From: Zelonia costaricensis
Taxonomy: Eukaryota > Euglenozoa > Kinetoplastea > Trypanosomatida > Trypanosomatidae
Length of the DNA: 55,294 bases
Direction: 5' to 3'
NCBI GenBank assembly: GCA_030849075.1
Contig: JASAOO010003404.1
Location: 1-55,294 of the forward strand
Shown here: one piece after another, positions 9,712-19,003 of the stretch
How positions within the stretch are numbered: the first letter of the stretch is position 1
Layout of the letters: each line of letters starts with the position of its first letter
Position numbers and translations under genes: made by a program
The notes under the pieces: generated by a model
What the model was told of the DNA's origin: nothing
What the model saw: only the letters and a program-made list of their open reading frames with translations
The model's database searches: none

Positions 9712-10947
9712 CGCAATGGCTCGGTCTCCGTGGCAGGAAGCAGGCGATTGTGGTGATGGCGGTGGTGAAAGGGCTCCAGCAAAGGATGTGCAGAGCTGCG
9801 GCGGGTGGGTCGTACACGCCTCCCCCCCCTTCCCTCCTCCCTCCCTCTCCCGTCGTGCGCTGCCTTCGCCTGGGAACGAGATGCACTTCATGGAGTTCTT
9901 TGCTTGTGCAAGCGTGTGTGTGTGTGTATGTGTCTACGTATCTGTGTGTGTGTGCTTGTGTGTGGGCCACCTCTCGCCTCCCTTTCGCAAGAGAAAAGCA
10001 AAGGAGTTTAGCGCCATGAGGTGACACCACACACACACACACACGGAAGTACCCGCCAACGGCCTTCATCTTCTCTCACTTCCTTTGTGACCCCTTTCTC
10101 GCCTCCGACTTGTGTTTTACGTTGCGCTCCAAACCTCCTTTATATGCGTGTGTGGTGTGTGTGTGTGTGTGTGTGCGTGTATGTGGTGTGTCTGATGTTA
10201 ATACCGAACGCAGTTTCTGGTCCCTCATCCCCATTCCCCCACCCCACGGCTCTCCACCACCGCACCACCATACACACCTCCCCTACCCCCTCCTCCCCCC
10301 GCCCCGCTCCTCCCGCGGATATGGGCGTGGTTGCAACTATCGCGCCACGATGCTCATCGCTTCTCCTCCATGGGCTTACCTTATACGACAAGACAATAAA
10401 CACACGTAGGCACAGGTGTGGATGAAGCTCTGCACGCCAGCGCGCGTGGACTCTGTTGCCGTCTTTCACGTTGGACTCGACCGGCCTCCGGGGATGCGTC
10501 CCCGCTGCGTGTGTCCTGAAGGGAGGGCTCGCGCGCACTTCCACGTGCGTCGTCCACGCCGCGCGGTGACGAAGCTCACACGTGAAGCGCGGGCGTGCGA
10601 TGCCCTCGCCATTGGGACGGCACGCACACGCACACGCACACGCACATACACACACAAACGCTGCTGTGCGTGTACGGCAGAGCTTGGCAATGCCAAAGCA
10701 GGTAGAGAAGAGTCAGCGTCAAACAGCACGTGCACTACACTCCACCCGTCGCCTCCAGCGTTGCCGTATTGTCTCCACTCTGGCCCCCTCCGCCCCCCCC
10801 GTCGTCCTCCTCCCGCTGCCTCACCGCTGCAGAAGTCCTTCTCTCCACCTCAGCGAAGGTCTCGTCTCGAACTTGTATCGCGCAGAGGTGACACACACTT
10901 ACACACTTAAACACACACACACACACAGACAGTCCGATTTGCCCGCG
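9712..10947. other. Intergenic spacer between GFAT and MOB1
   Basis: There is no supported gene. TG runs at about 9915-9965 and 10147-10195 alternate with CA runs at about 10024-10045, 10620-10655 and 10890-10928. C-runs are common, for example 9820-9845. The CA block directly before the MOB1 ATG is probably part of its 5' leader. Confidence 0.6.
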
Positions 10948-11619
10948 ATGAAGTTGTTTGGTAGTTCGCTCTTCGACTCGGACAAGACGTACCGGCCGAA
11001 GAAGAAGCACAAGGAGGGGACGGAGCGCTACCGGCTGCACAACTTCGCGCGCTCGCTGGTCAAGTCGGGCGACCTGCGCCAGGCCGTGCAGCTCCCCCCC
11101 GGCGTGGACCTCAACAACTGGCTGTCGGTGCACACCGTCGACTTCTACAACATCACCAACGTCATCTACGGCTCCTTGACAGACTACTGCAGCGACATGA
11201 GCTGCCCGGTCATGTCCTCGGGGCCGCGCTACGAGTACCTCTGGCGCAACCCGCCCGAGTACCCGAAGGCGACGCGGGTGTCGGCGCCGCAGTACCTCGA
11301 CCTGCTCATGAAGTGGATCGAGCGGCAGATCAACGATGAGCGCATTTTCCCCTCCGAGGACTACAACCCGTACCCAGCGGACTTCAAGAATTACGTGAAG
11401 AACATTTTCCGCCGCATGTTCCGCGTGTACGCGCACATCTACTACTCCCACTTCACCAAGATCGCGGAGCTGCAGGAGGAGGCGCACATGAACACAGCCT
11501 TCAAGCACTTCATGTACTTTGTGTGGGAGTTCGACCTCATTCCACGTGAGGAGCTGACGCCGCTGCAGGAGCTGCTGAAGAACCTCATGGGCGACTACGC
11601 GAAGGAGAGGCTCGAGTAG
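10948..11619 (+). CDS. MOB1: MOB1 kinase activator
   Basis: The 223-residue protein is a full-length member of the MOB/phocein family, which binds and activates NDR/LATS kinases and acts in cytokinesis and mitotic exit. The Cys2-His2 zinc site is complete: C81 and C86 in the segment around CSDMSCPV, and H163 and H168 in HIYYSHF. Other typical family segments are the basic N-terminus (RPKKKHKEG), DLNNWLSVHTVDFYN, the EYLW strand and the C-terminal FVWEFDLIP. The length fits human MOB1 (216). The start was chosen as the ATG giving MKLFG. Upstream in-frame residues encode the CA-repeat leader. A run of G tracts begins three nt after the stop. Confidence 0.97.
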   Translation: MKLFGSSLFDSDKTYRPKKKHKEGTERYRLHNFARSLVKSGDLRQAVQLPPGVDLNNWLSVHTVDFYNITNVIYGSLTDYCSDMSCPVMSSGPRYEYLWRNPPEYPKATRVSAPQYLDLLMKWIERQINDERIFPSEDYNPYPADFKNYVKNIFRRMFRVYAHIYYSHFTKIAELQEEAHMNTAFKHFMYFVWEFDLIPREELTPLQELLKNLMGDYAKERLE

Positions 11620-12779
11620 AGCCGGCGGCGGCGGGGGGAGGGGGGGGAGGGGGGGGGGGAGGCGGCGGTGCCGGCCTTCTGGCGCCGTTGCCCTTTCAGG
11701 TGCGGCATCGTACGCAACAGCGTGCGTGTGGGTGCCTTCGTGTGTTTATGTGTGTGTGTGTGTCTATGCAGCCGCTGAACTCCTTGTGTGCGTGCGCTAC
11801 CCCGCTTTCGTGCCCCTCTCCCTCCCCCCCGGGGTGCATCTCGCACGCGCAATGGATGCTGATGTGTGTGTCTTCTCCTCGCCCACCGCCGCTGCGCCTC
11901 AGCCTGCCGCAGTGGAGCTAGTCGTTTGGCGTGTGTGCATGTGCGAGTGCATGCCTGTTTGGCCCTCTCGCTCACTCTCTGTCTCCAACATTGTCTTCTT
12001 TCTCGGAAGTCTCTGAGGAGGGAGGAGCAAAAGTTCGCGTGGTATGCGTGTGCGTGTGTATGTGTGTGTGTGTGTGTGTGTGATGGCGATGCGCACGCCT
12101 GTCACGTGAACCTTTCTCCCTCCTCCTTCCTACATTCTTAGCTGAACATCGAAGCTTTCTCAGCCGCCCCCCTCCCCCCCTCCCCCACGACCCCCTCCCC
12201 GACGCTGGTGGCTTGTTGCCGCGTGTGCGTAAGTGTTTACGTGTGCATATGCGTCTGTGTGTGTGCATATGTGTCCGTGTGTGTCTGTCTGTTGGGTCTG
12301 TGGTCATGACCACTGCCAAACCTATTTGGTCTTTTCGTGTCGCTGGAGCCGTGGTACGTCCAACTAGGGCGTCAACAAGACAAGGCACACACACGTGGGT
12401 GGCGGAGGCGACCGTCAACGCACCCCCCCCCACACACACACGCAGCCACACACTCGCACCAGTCAGGTCAACACGAAATGCCGTCCTTTGCACAGGCGAG
12501 ACGAGAAGGTTCACGGAACGCCACGCACTGTTCTGCGAGCTCGTGCGCAGTTCGATGCGAATGCACTCGGTCCCGTCTGTCTCTGCTCTGCACCCCCGTC
12601 CCCTTTCTTCCTCCCTTCAACTCGACACGCGCACGCGTGTGCACCGGCCGCCTTGTCCCACCGTGGACGCTTCACAAGATCAAGCACACACACACACACA
12701 CACATACACACACGCTCACGACTATCTGCCCTCGCCCCCCTCTCTCTTCCACGTCCAGAGCGGCTGCCCCCAGCGCGTG
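11620..12779. other. Intergenic spacer with G-tract cluster after MOB1
   Basis: It begins with a dense G-tract cluster (11623-11667) capable of G-quadruplex formation in RNA. TG runs lie at about 11745-11765, 12055-12081 and 12240-12295. C-runs are at 12165-12200, and a (CA)n run (about 12683-12717) precedes the next start. A C/T tract at 12735-12757 with AG at 12759 or 12773 is the likely acceptor for the next gene. No gene was recognised. Confidence 0.6.
11623..11667 (+). promoter_or_regulatory. G-tract cluster (potential G-quadruplex) just after the MOB1 stop
   Basis: Several G-runs of 6-11 bases, separated by single A or C bases, lie directly downstream of the stop codon on the sense strand. 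The sequence is clear. A role in mRNA stability or 3'-end choice is inference. Confidence 0.5.
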
Positions 12780-15700
12780 ATGCACAGCAGTGCGGCGGAG
12801 GCTGGCGCTGAGCTGCAGCAGCAGCAGCAGCAGCTTCTGCTCCGCGTGAATGCGTTCGTGCAGGAGCGGCGAGACGAGTACGTGGCGCTGCCGCTGGAGG
12901 AGCAGCGGCGTCGCGGTCCGCTCCTCCTGGACGATCTCTTGACACTCGTCCTGGACCGCCTGCGGCGCGATCGAGATGGCGACGGCACCTCCACCGACGA
13001 AGACGATGATGAAGAAGAGGACGGGGTGGGCACGGATGGTGCGCGGCGGCGGGGTGGCCCAGTGCGCCCCCCTCGGAGCCGCGCCAGTGCGTCGACGGCG
13101 CAGCGGGCAGCTCCACGACTGACCACCTCGTCCAGCGCGTCGCTCGACATGCTTCCCTTCGCCGTCCGCGACGTCCCCGCTCTCGCCCACGTCGCGGCAC
13201 TCCAGATGCGCTTGACGAGCACCGTCACGGCGGCCATCAGCACACGCGCCATCGCGACGGTGCACGACCTCGAGGTGTGGAGCTGCGCGCAGGAGGGGGT
13301 GGAGGCCTTCGCGGAGCTCGGCCTCGGCGTCGGGCTGCAGGTGCTGCCGGTGGTACAACAGTACTTCCAGCTGCGCGCCAACTCGCTCGTGTTTGCCGTG
13401 TCGGCGCGTGACGTCGTCGCATTTCTCCTACACGACGCCGCGGCGCGAGAGGCGCTGCTGTACGGCGGCGGCGACGCCCGCGACCTGCTGAATCGCTTCT
13501 CTGCCCACTACGACCGCACCGTCCTGCGTGGGGCGGCAGACTCGCCGACCTCTGCGGCGGCGGCGGCGCAGCGTGGCGGTCTTCAGAACGTCCGCCAGCT
13601 GGGCATCCACGTGCAAGACTACGGGGCACTGCTGGCCTCCCTCACCCAGGAGCTCGCCAGCGCGCAATGGCGAGAGCAGAGCGTGGTCCAGGACCTGCTT
13701 TCGCCCGAGAGCGACGCACTCGACGGCACCAGCGGCGCGGAGCGCGGCGGCGTCACGAGGGGGGCCGTTGCCGGCGCGAAAGATGGAGGCCTGGTGCAGC
13801 GCGCATCGCGGGACGCGGCAGCTCGCCTGGAGCGCAACCGCGGCCTGTACGAGCGTGTCCTGCAGTCCTTCGACTCGGCCGTGGCACAGGCGGAGCTCGC
13901 GGAGGGCATGCGCCGCGCGCGGGAACGCCAGCTGGCGAGCGGCGGCGGCGGCGCAGGCACACACACCGCCGTGTGTGTCAACTCGGCAGCGGCGCGCCGC
14001 CTCGACTTCACCGTGGCGATGTCGGACATCGAAGCGCGCCGGTATAGCTTGCCGCTGCCTCTGTGGCGTGCAGCACCGCCGGTCGGCGCATCTGCGAGTG
14101 ACGGCGGCGTCGAGTTGTGCTTTCGTGTTGGCCCTGTCCCGGAGAGCATCAACACAAGCGACTCCGAGCCGCCGCCTCCTCCCTCGACGCGCGAGTCTGC
14201 GCTGGACGGTGCTGCCCTTGCGTCTGCGTGTCCCTCCCCTTCTCCCGGGCTGGTGGCCCCTGCCGCGCGCCGGCGCCGCGGGGCGGTGGTCAGCGACGTC
14301 GCAGCGGCCACAGTCACCACTGCAGCGCTGCACGTCCCTGCCGCATCAAGGGTGCAGTCGGCCACCGCGGCTGCACCTGCAGCCGCCCTCCTCTCCTCGT
14401 TGCTGGCCCCCGCAGGCTCGCAGGGCCTCGCAGCGACAACGCCATCCCCAGCGCAGGCCCTCCTCACTGCCAGTGCAAGCGATGCCACGGTTATCACCAC
14501 GGCTGCTCGTCGCGCACCTGCCTTCTCCAGGGAAGCTGATGCAGCTGCTCCGGCATCCCCTGCGGCCGCGGCGGAGGCACCCACGCCGCTCGAGCTCCTC
14601 GACGCGTTCCTCGAAGACGCGTGTGCGGGGTTGGGCCGCGGCACCGCGTCGCCGGACACCCAGCCCAACGCACCAGCCCCACTCTCGCACCTCGTCGCTA
14701 TCCTGGAGCGCTTCACAGCAGGAGACGTGGTGCCCGCCTCGTGGGTGCACGAGGCCCTGGCACGGGTGGACGCGTCAGCGGCGGCGGCGCCTGAGCTGCT
14801 GCATCGGCGCTGCATCCCCATATTCCACCCTTGTGCCACCGCTGCCACCGTGAGCAGTGTCAGCGGTACGGCGGCGCCAGCATCGGCCGCCGCCGCCGCG
14901 TCGCTGAGTCGACTGGCCGCCCTGCGCCAGCAGCGCCGACCGGCGGACGCGGGCAGTGCCCCACCGCCGCCCTCGGCGTCGCCCGCACGTGGGCGACAGG
15001 ACGACGTGCGAGAAGTCCTGCTCATGGCTGCACCCTGCGAGGTGTGCTGGTCGTCGTGGCTGCCGCGTCCCGTCCCCACGGCATACGGCGCAGTCGACCC
15101 GAGCCACTCCGCCCTGCTCACCGGTGCGTGTCTGGAGACGCAGTACCCGGACTCGCTGCGGCGCGTCCTGTGCGATGTGCTGGGCGTGCGCGCGGCACCG
15201 ACGGTGGCGGCGTGGTGCACCGCCGCGGCGACATGCGCGCGTCGACTGTGCCCTGTCGCGACACTTAGCTCCTCCTTCACGGATGCGTACGTGGACGGCT
15301 TCGTGCAGTGTGTGGATGCGGACATGGCCGCTCGCGTGGCGGATGCGAGGGCGGCAGCGACGAGGGACTCCGAGGGGGAGGGGGAGCGGGGCTCACCTCT
15401 TGCAGCGGCGCATCGAGTGGCCGAGTCTGCGCTTCGCGCGCTCCTGGCCGCTGCGCAGGTGTCACTGTCGGCGTCCAGCCCTCGCGACGCCTCGCCGTGG
15501 CGGGCTGGACTGTTCCCGGTGGATCGCGCCTGGCGGAGTGCGCTGGACGGACTGCTCTACGCCACGCCCCGCTGGTGCGGCTACGAGGGGGTGCTGCTGA
15601 CGCGGTGTGCGTCCCCCACCGCCCCCTCCCCTGCGTCGGCATCGCCGACGGCAGCGCGGCTGCACGTACTGTGCTTCGCCGCGCAGGAGCCGTCGCACGC

Positions 15701-17483
15701 CGTTGAGGCGGTGCTGCACTTCCTCGGTGTCCGCCCGCTCGCCGCGCTGGTCGAGACACGCGTCAGTTTCCGCACGACGGTGGCGGCCGATGCGAGTGGC
15801 GTGCTGCACGACAAGATCGCGACTGTCGCTCCGTACGTGCAGGGGTACTGCCGCACGCACCTTCCCCTGTGGTACAGCATCGCCTGCGGCCCACTGCGGG
15901 AGCGGCTGTGCCAACTGCGCATTGTGCTCACCTCCGCCGCGGGAAGCTCCGCGGCGACGGCGGCACCGGTGGAAACACTGCGGCTGCACTGGGGCGGTGA
16001 GGTGTACGCGCATCAGCGGCAGGTGCGGCTCGAGTACGTGGCGGCCCACAACGTCGTGTACGGCACCTCCGATGCCGTCGCGGTGCCGGTGCTGGCCGAG
16101 GCGCTGCTTCCGCTCTTCGCGCCCGTCAGCTCCTTCGGTGAAGGCGGCGCGGCACCGGCGGCCGCGCAGCTGCGTGCGCTGCTTCTCAGCGTGTTGGGTG
16201 CCCTCTCCACACTGGACAGCTCCGCGGAGTGGTGCGACGGGGCCGACGTGTCACCGCAGCAGCAGCGGTGGCGGCGCGAGCAGCTGGCGCACGTGCTCGC
16301 GCCGGTGGCGGAGCAGTACGGCTTTGTGCCCTTCGCTGGCACCCCGGCCGAGGCCGCCTTCGCCCTCCCATCGCGCCCGTTCGCCCGCTTCCAATCGTAC
16401 TACCCACCGGGCACCGACGGGCTGCGGCTGCCGCGCGGACCGCCGACGTCCAGCACGCGGCTGACGCCGGCACAGGCGCGTGCGCTGGTGGGGAGCGGCC
16501 CGGCAGGGGCGGCTGTGCGACGCCGCGGAGGGTCGGCGCTGGTGCAGCGGTACGGCGCGGACGGTCGACTGCGCGTCACGGTGCCGCTCCCGGGCTGCGA
16601 GGGCGCCGTCGCTGTGGCGGCGTCGATGCCGGCGTGGAGGAGCTTTCCCATGGAGCTCGACATCAGCGCACTCGTCTCTGCCTTCGCCGGCCCCGGTGCG
16701 GGGTCGTCGCGGGTGGACGGTGATGCCGGTGCCCATGACGACGCCGAGGCGGAGGAGCTCAGCGACAGCTCCACATCAGCGAGCGACGACACGGCAGGTG
16801 AGGAGGGCATTCTCACATTCCAGTACCACCGCCGCCTCCACGGGCCGAGCGGCGGTGGCGGCCCCGCGTCGGCGGTGACGGGTGGCACTCGCGCGTCCCA
16901 CAAGCGGCCGCGCGGCGCGAGCGACGCGGCGGTGCGGGCGCGGCGGCTGCGGCGGCACGCTGCGGCGGCAACGTGGCTGCGTCCCCCAGCCAACTCGGCC
17001 GCGGCGGGCACGGCGGGCGACACACCCGACTATGCCGTCGCGGCGGAGCGCTACGTGTACGAGCTGCTGCGAGACGAGTACGCAGCCAGTTCCGGGCAGC
17101 ACCAACGCGGCGCCTCGTCGGGGATGAGCGGGGTGCGTGTCGTTTGGGTGAACGAGCATCACGAGGCCGGCACGCCCTTTGACATCATCGTGCTGCGCCC
17201 GCGCTCGCGCACCAGTGACGGTGACACGCGGGAGTGGGACGTGCTGCAGTACGTGGAGGTGAAGTCGACGTGCACGGCGAGCCGGCCCGACTTTGAGATG
17301 TCCATGGCGGAGATGCTGTTTGCAGCCCGCTTTGGGGCTGCGTATTGCGTGTACCGCGTGTTTGGGGCCTCGACCGACGCGCTGCGGCGCATGCGGCATC
17401 GCGTGTACGCCGATGTCGTACAGCTGTGGTACAAGGCGCAGCTCACCATCACGTCGGACATCCGCGTGTCACCGTCTACCTAA
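12780..17483 (+). CDS. Large protein with NO VEIN-type (DUF3883) C-terminal nuclease-like domain
   Basis: This is a 1567-residue protein. The N-terminal half has a Gln-run (residues 14-20), an acidic Asp/Glu patch near 75-85 and helical segments, then a long Ala/Ser/Pro low-complexity middle. The last 150 residues match the 'Protein NO VEIN, C-terminal' domain: a helix with YVYELLRDEY, then VVWVNEHHEAGTPFDII, then YVEVKST, then a conserved Met/Ala-rich helix and YCVYRVFG. D1468, E1493 and K1495 make a PD-(D/E)XK-type active site that looks intact, so nuclease activity is possible but unproven. I see no clear GHKL ATPase motif of the plant NO VEIN protein. The start is the ATG before HSSAAEAG. 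The open frame continues upstream only through leader repeats. It could act in nucleic-acid processing. The cellular role is unknown. Confidence 0.85.
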   Translation: MHSSAAEAGAELQQQQQQLLLRVNAFVQERRDEYVALPLEEQRRRGPLLLDDLLTLVLDRLRRDRDGDGTSTDEDDDEEEDGVGTDGARRRGGPVRPPRSRASASTAQRAAPRLTTSSSASLDMLPFAVRDVPALAHVAALQMRLTSTVTAAISTRAIATVHDLEVWSCAQEGVEAFAELGLGVGLQVLPVVQQYFQLRANSLVFAVSARDVVAFLLHDAAAREALLYGGGDARDLLNRFSAHYDRTVLRGAADSPTSAAAAAQRGGLQNVRQLGIHVQDYGALLASLTQELASAQWREQSVVQDLLSPESDALDGTSGAERGGVTRGAVAGAKDGGLVQRASRDAAARLERNRGLYERVLQSFDSAVAQAELAEGMRRARERQLASGGGGAGTHTAVCVNSAAARRLDFTVAMSDIEARRYSLPLPLWRAAPPVGASASDGGVELCFRVGPVPESINTSDSEPPPPPSTRESALDGAALASACPSPSPGLVAPAARRRRGAVVSDVAAATVTTAALHVPAASRVQSATAAAPAAALLSSLLAPAGSQGLAATTPSPAQALLTASASDATVITTAARRAPAFSREADAAAPASPAAAAEAPTPLELLDAFLEDACAGLGRGTASPDTQPNAPAPLSHLVAILERFTAGDVVPASWVHEALARVDASAAAAPELLHRRCIPIFHPCATAATVSSVSGTAAPASAAAAASLSRLAALRQQRRPADAGSAPPPPSASPARGRQDDVREVLLMAAPCEVCWSSWLPRPVPTAYGAVDPSHSALLTGACLETQYPDSLRRVLCDVLGVRAAPTVAAWCTAAATCARRLCPVATLSSSFTDAYVDGFVQCVDADMAARVADARAAATRDSEGEGERGSPLAAAHRVAESALRALLAAAQVSLSASSPRDASPWRAGLFPVDRAWRSALDGLLYATPRWCGYEGVLLTRCASPTAPSPASASPTAARLHVLCFAAQEPSHAVEAVLHFLGVRPLAALVETRVSFRTTVAADASGVLHDKIATVAPYVQGYCRTHLPLWYSIACGPLRERLCQLRIVLTSAAGSSAATAAPVETLRLHWGGEVYAHQRQVRLEYVAAHNVVYGTSDAVAVPVLAEALLPLFAPVSSFGEGGAAPAAAQLRALLLSVLGALSTLDSSAEWCDGADVSPQQQRWRREQLAHVLAPVAEQYGFVPFAGTPAEAAFALPSRPFARFQSYYPPGTDGLRLPRGPPTSSTRLTPAQARALVGSGPAGAAVRRRGGSALVQRYGADGRLRVTVPLPGCEGAVAVAASMPAWRSFPMELDISALVSAFAGPGAGSSRVDGDAGAHDDAEAEELSDSSTSASDDTAGEEGILTFQYHRRLHGPSGGGGPASAVTGGTRASHKRPRGASDAAVRARRLRRHAAAATWLRPPANSAAAGTAGDTPDYAVAAERYVYELLRDEYAASSGQHQRGASSGMSGVRVVWVNEHHEAGTPFDIIVLRPRSRTSDGDTREWDVLQYVEVKSTCTASRPDFEMSMAEMLFAARFGAAYCVYRVFGASTDALRRMRHRVYADVVQLWYKAQLTITSDIRVSPST

Positions 17484-19003
17484 ACCGAGGGCGCGCGTGA
17501 CAGAGGCGTCCGTCGGTGCGTGGGTGGGTGGTTGCTGTGGCGCCGGATGGAGCGCCCCCCATCTCGGCCCCGCCCCGCAGAGCCTCGTTGCGCGTGTTGA
17601 CGTAGTGGAGGTGCGCCCCAGACGAGGTGGACGATGGGAGAGGGGTGGGGTGGGCGAACCAACTTACTTTCCCGCCTCGCTGCCAGTAATGCGTTTTCAT
17701 CCATATTAACACACGAGTAACTCAACAGAATGAACTCCGCGAAACAGGACATCCGCAGCATCAGATATGGGCCGCGCTCTGCAAGGCTGCCACGCCAGCG
17801 AGGCGGGGGGGGAGCGTGCCTCGAGTGGCGGTTGCCGACAACTGCTGCCATGCACCCCGTCTTGCACTCACGCCTCCTCCATCAACTTCACTTCTTTCCT
17901 ATGACGCCCTCGCACACGCACACACACATACACACGATATCGGCAACGTGCACGCCTTTCTCGAACCAGTCCGGACGCTGTCGCTGACAGCATCACGCCT
18001 TCATAGCTTGTGCCCCCTCCCCCCCCCTCATCCCACACCTCTTCCATCACTTCCACTTCCACCTCCCCCGCGGAGCCCCCACACACCCAACGCCCCTCCC
18101 CCCCTCCTCTCCAGCTTCCACGCTCCCGGTGCTGCGCCTAACCCCACCTCTCTTGCCCACCCTCCTCTCTGTCCTTCCTTCTTCGTGGTCTCGGCGTGCA
18201 CCGCGCGCGTCGCACACACTCACGCGCCTCCCCCACCTCTTCTTCCCCAACCGCACACGCGCATGCACATCCGCCACGCACCCACCTTGTAGACCCTTGA
18301 CGCCAACCCGCTCTTCTCATCCCTCCTCTGAAGGGGTGTGCGTGCGCGTCTGTCTCTGTGTGTGTGTGTGTGTTTGTGTGTGCATAAGCGCCGCTTGTAG
18401 TTTCAACGCCACTCACTCCCACTCCCACTCCCCCCTAAACCCTGTATCGGAGCACCTTCGGAGCGTGTCTGTGCGTCTGTGTTTGTGTGTCTCAAGTGAG
18501 TAACGCTGCGCGAGACGTCGTCGAACACGCGCCATTGTAGAGAGTATCGCAATCCGCCTCCCCCCTCCCCCTCCCCAGCTTCATCACGATCGCACACACC
18601 GACACCGCGGTGGCCTTGTTGAAAAGGGCGCGCTTTCGTGTAATTGTGTTCCTCCCACGTGTGCATCGCTGGCGTCTTGTGCACGCCGCGCTTTTGGCTT
18701 CTCGTTTACAGTGTTCCCGTGCGCCTGCTCCTTCTCTTCGTGCTCATTTTTTCTTGTGCTGTGTAATCACCCTCCTCTGTGTGTGTGTGTGTGTGTGTCG
18801 GGTTGTGTGCACTCAATCGAGGCTCGTTCGCGTCGGTGGTGCTCTCATCGCGGAGTGCACCTCTGCAGCGGCCACCACCCCTCCTCCTCCTCCTCCCTGC
18901 CATTGTCTCCTTATCTTCTCTTCCTTCTGGCGTTATTGACCGCGGTGCGGCAGTGCCGCGGCCTCGCATCGCCCGCATCACGCGCACCGCCGCGTGCCAA
19001 ACA
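17484..19003. other. 1.5 kb intergenic spacer
   Basis: No gene was recognised. It contains a CA run at about 17915-17936, long C/T-rich stretches at 18010-18300, TG runs at about 18355-18382 and 18478-18492, and a TG run at about 18777-18799 that is unusual in lying upstream of a start. C/T-rich sequence at 18860-18935 probably guides trans-splicing of the LRR gene. Confidence 0.6.

Noticed and set aside
7887..10019. 710-residue + frame overlapping GFAT in another frame
   Set aside because: Arg/Ala/Pro/Gln-rich frame shadow. GFAT motifs are fully intact in the other frame.
9910..10195. TG-rich arrays considered as telomere-like or CRISPR-like repeats
   Set aside because: They are simple dinucleotide runs without TTAGGG units, fixed spacers or unique inserts, and they recur in nearly every spacer.
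13619..15325. 568-residue minus-strand open frame within the NO VEIN-like gene
   Set aside because: Ala/Ser/Arg-biased complement of a low-complexity region. The + strand frame contains a recognisable domain and is continuous.
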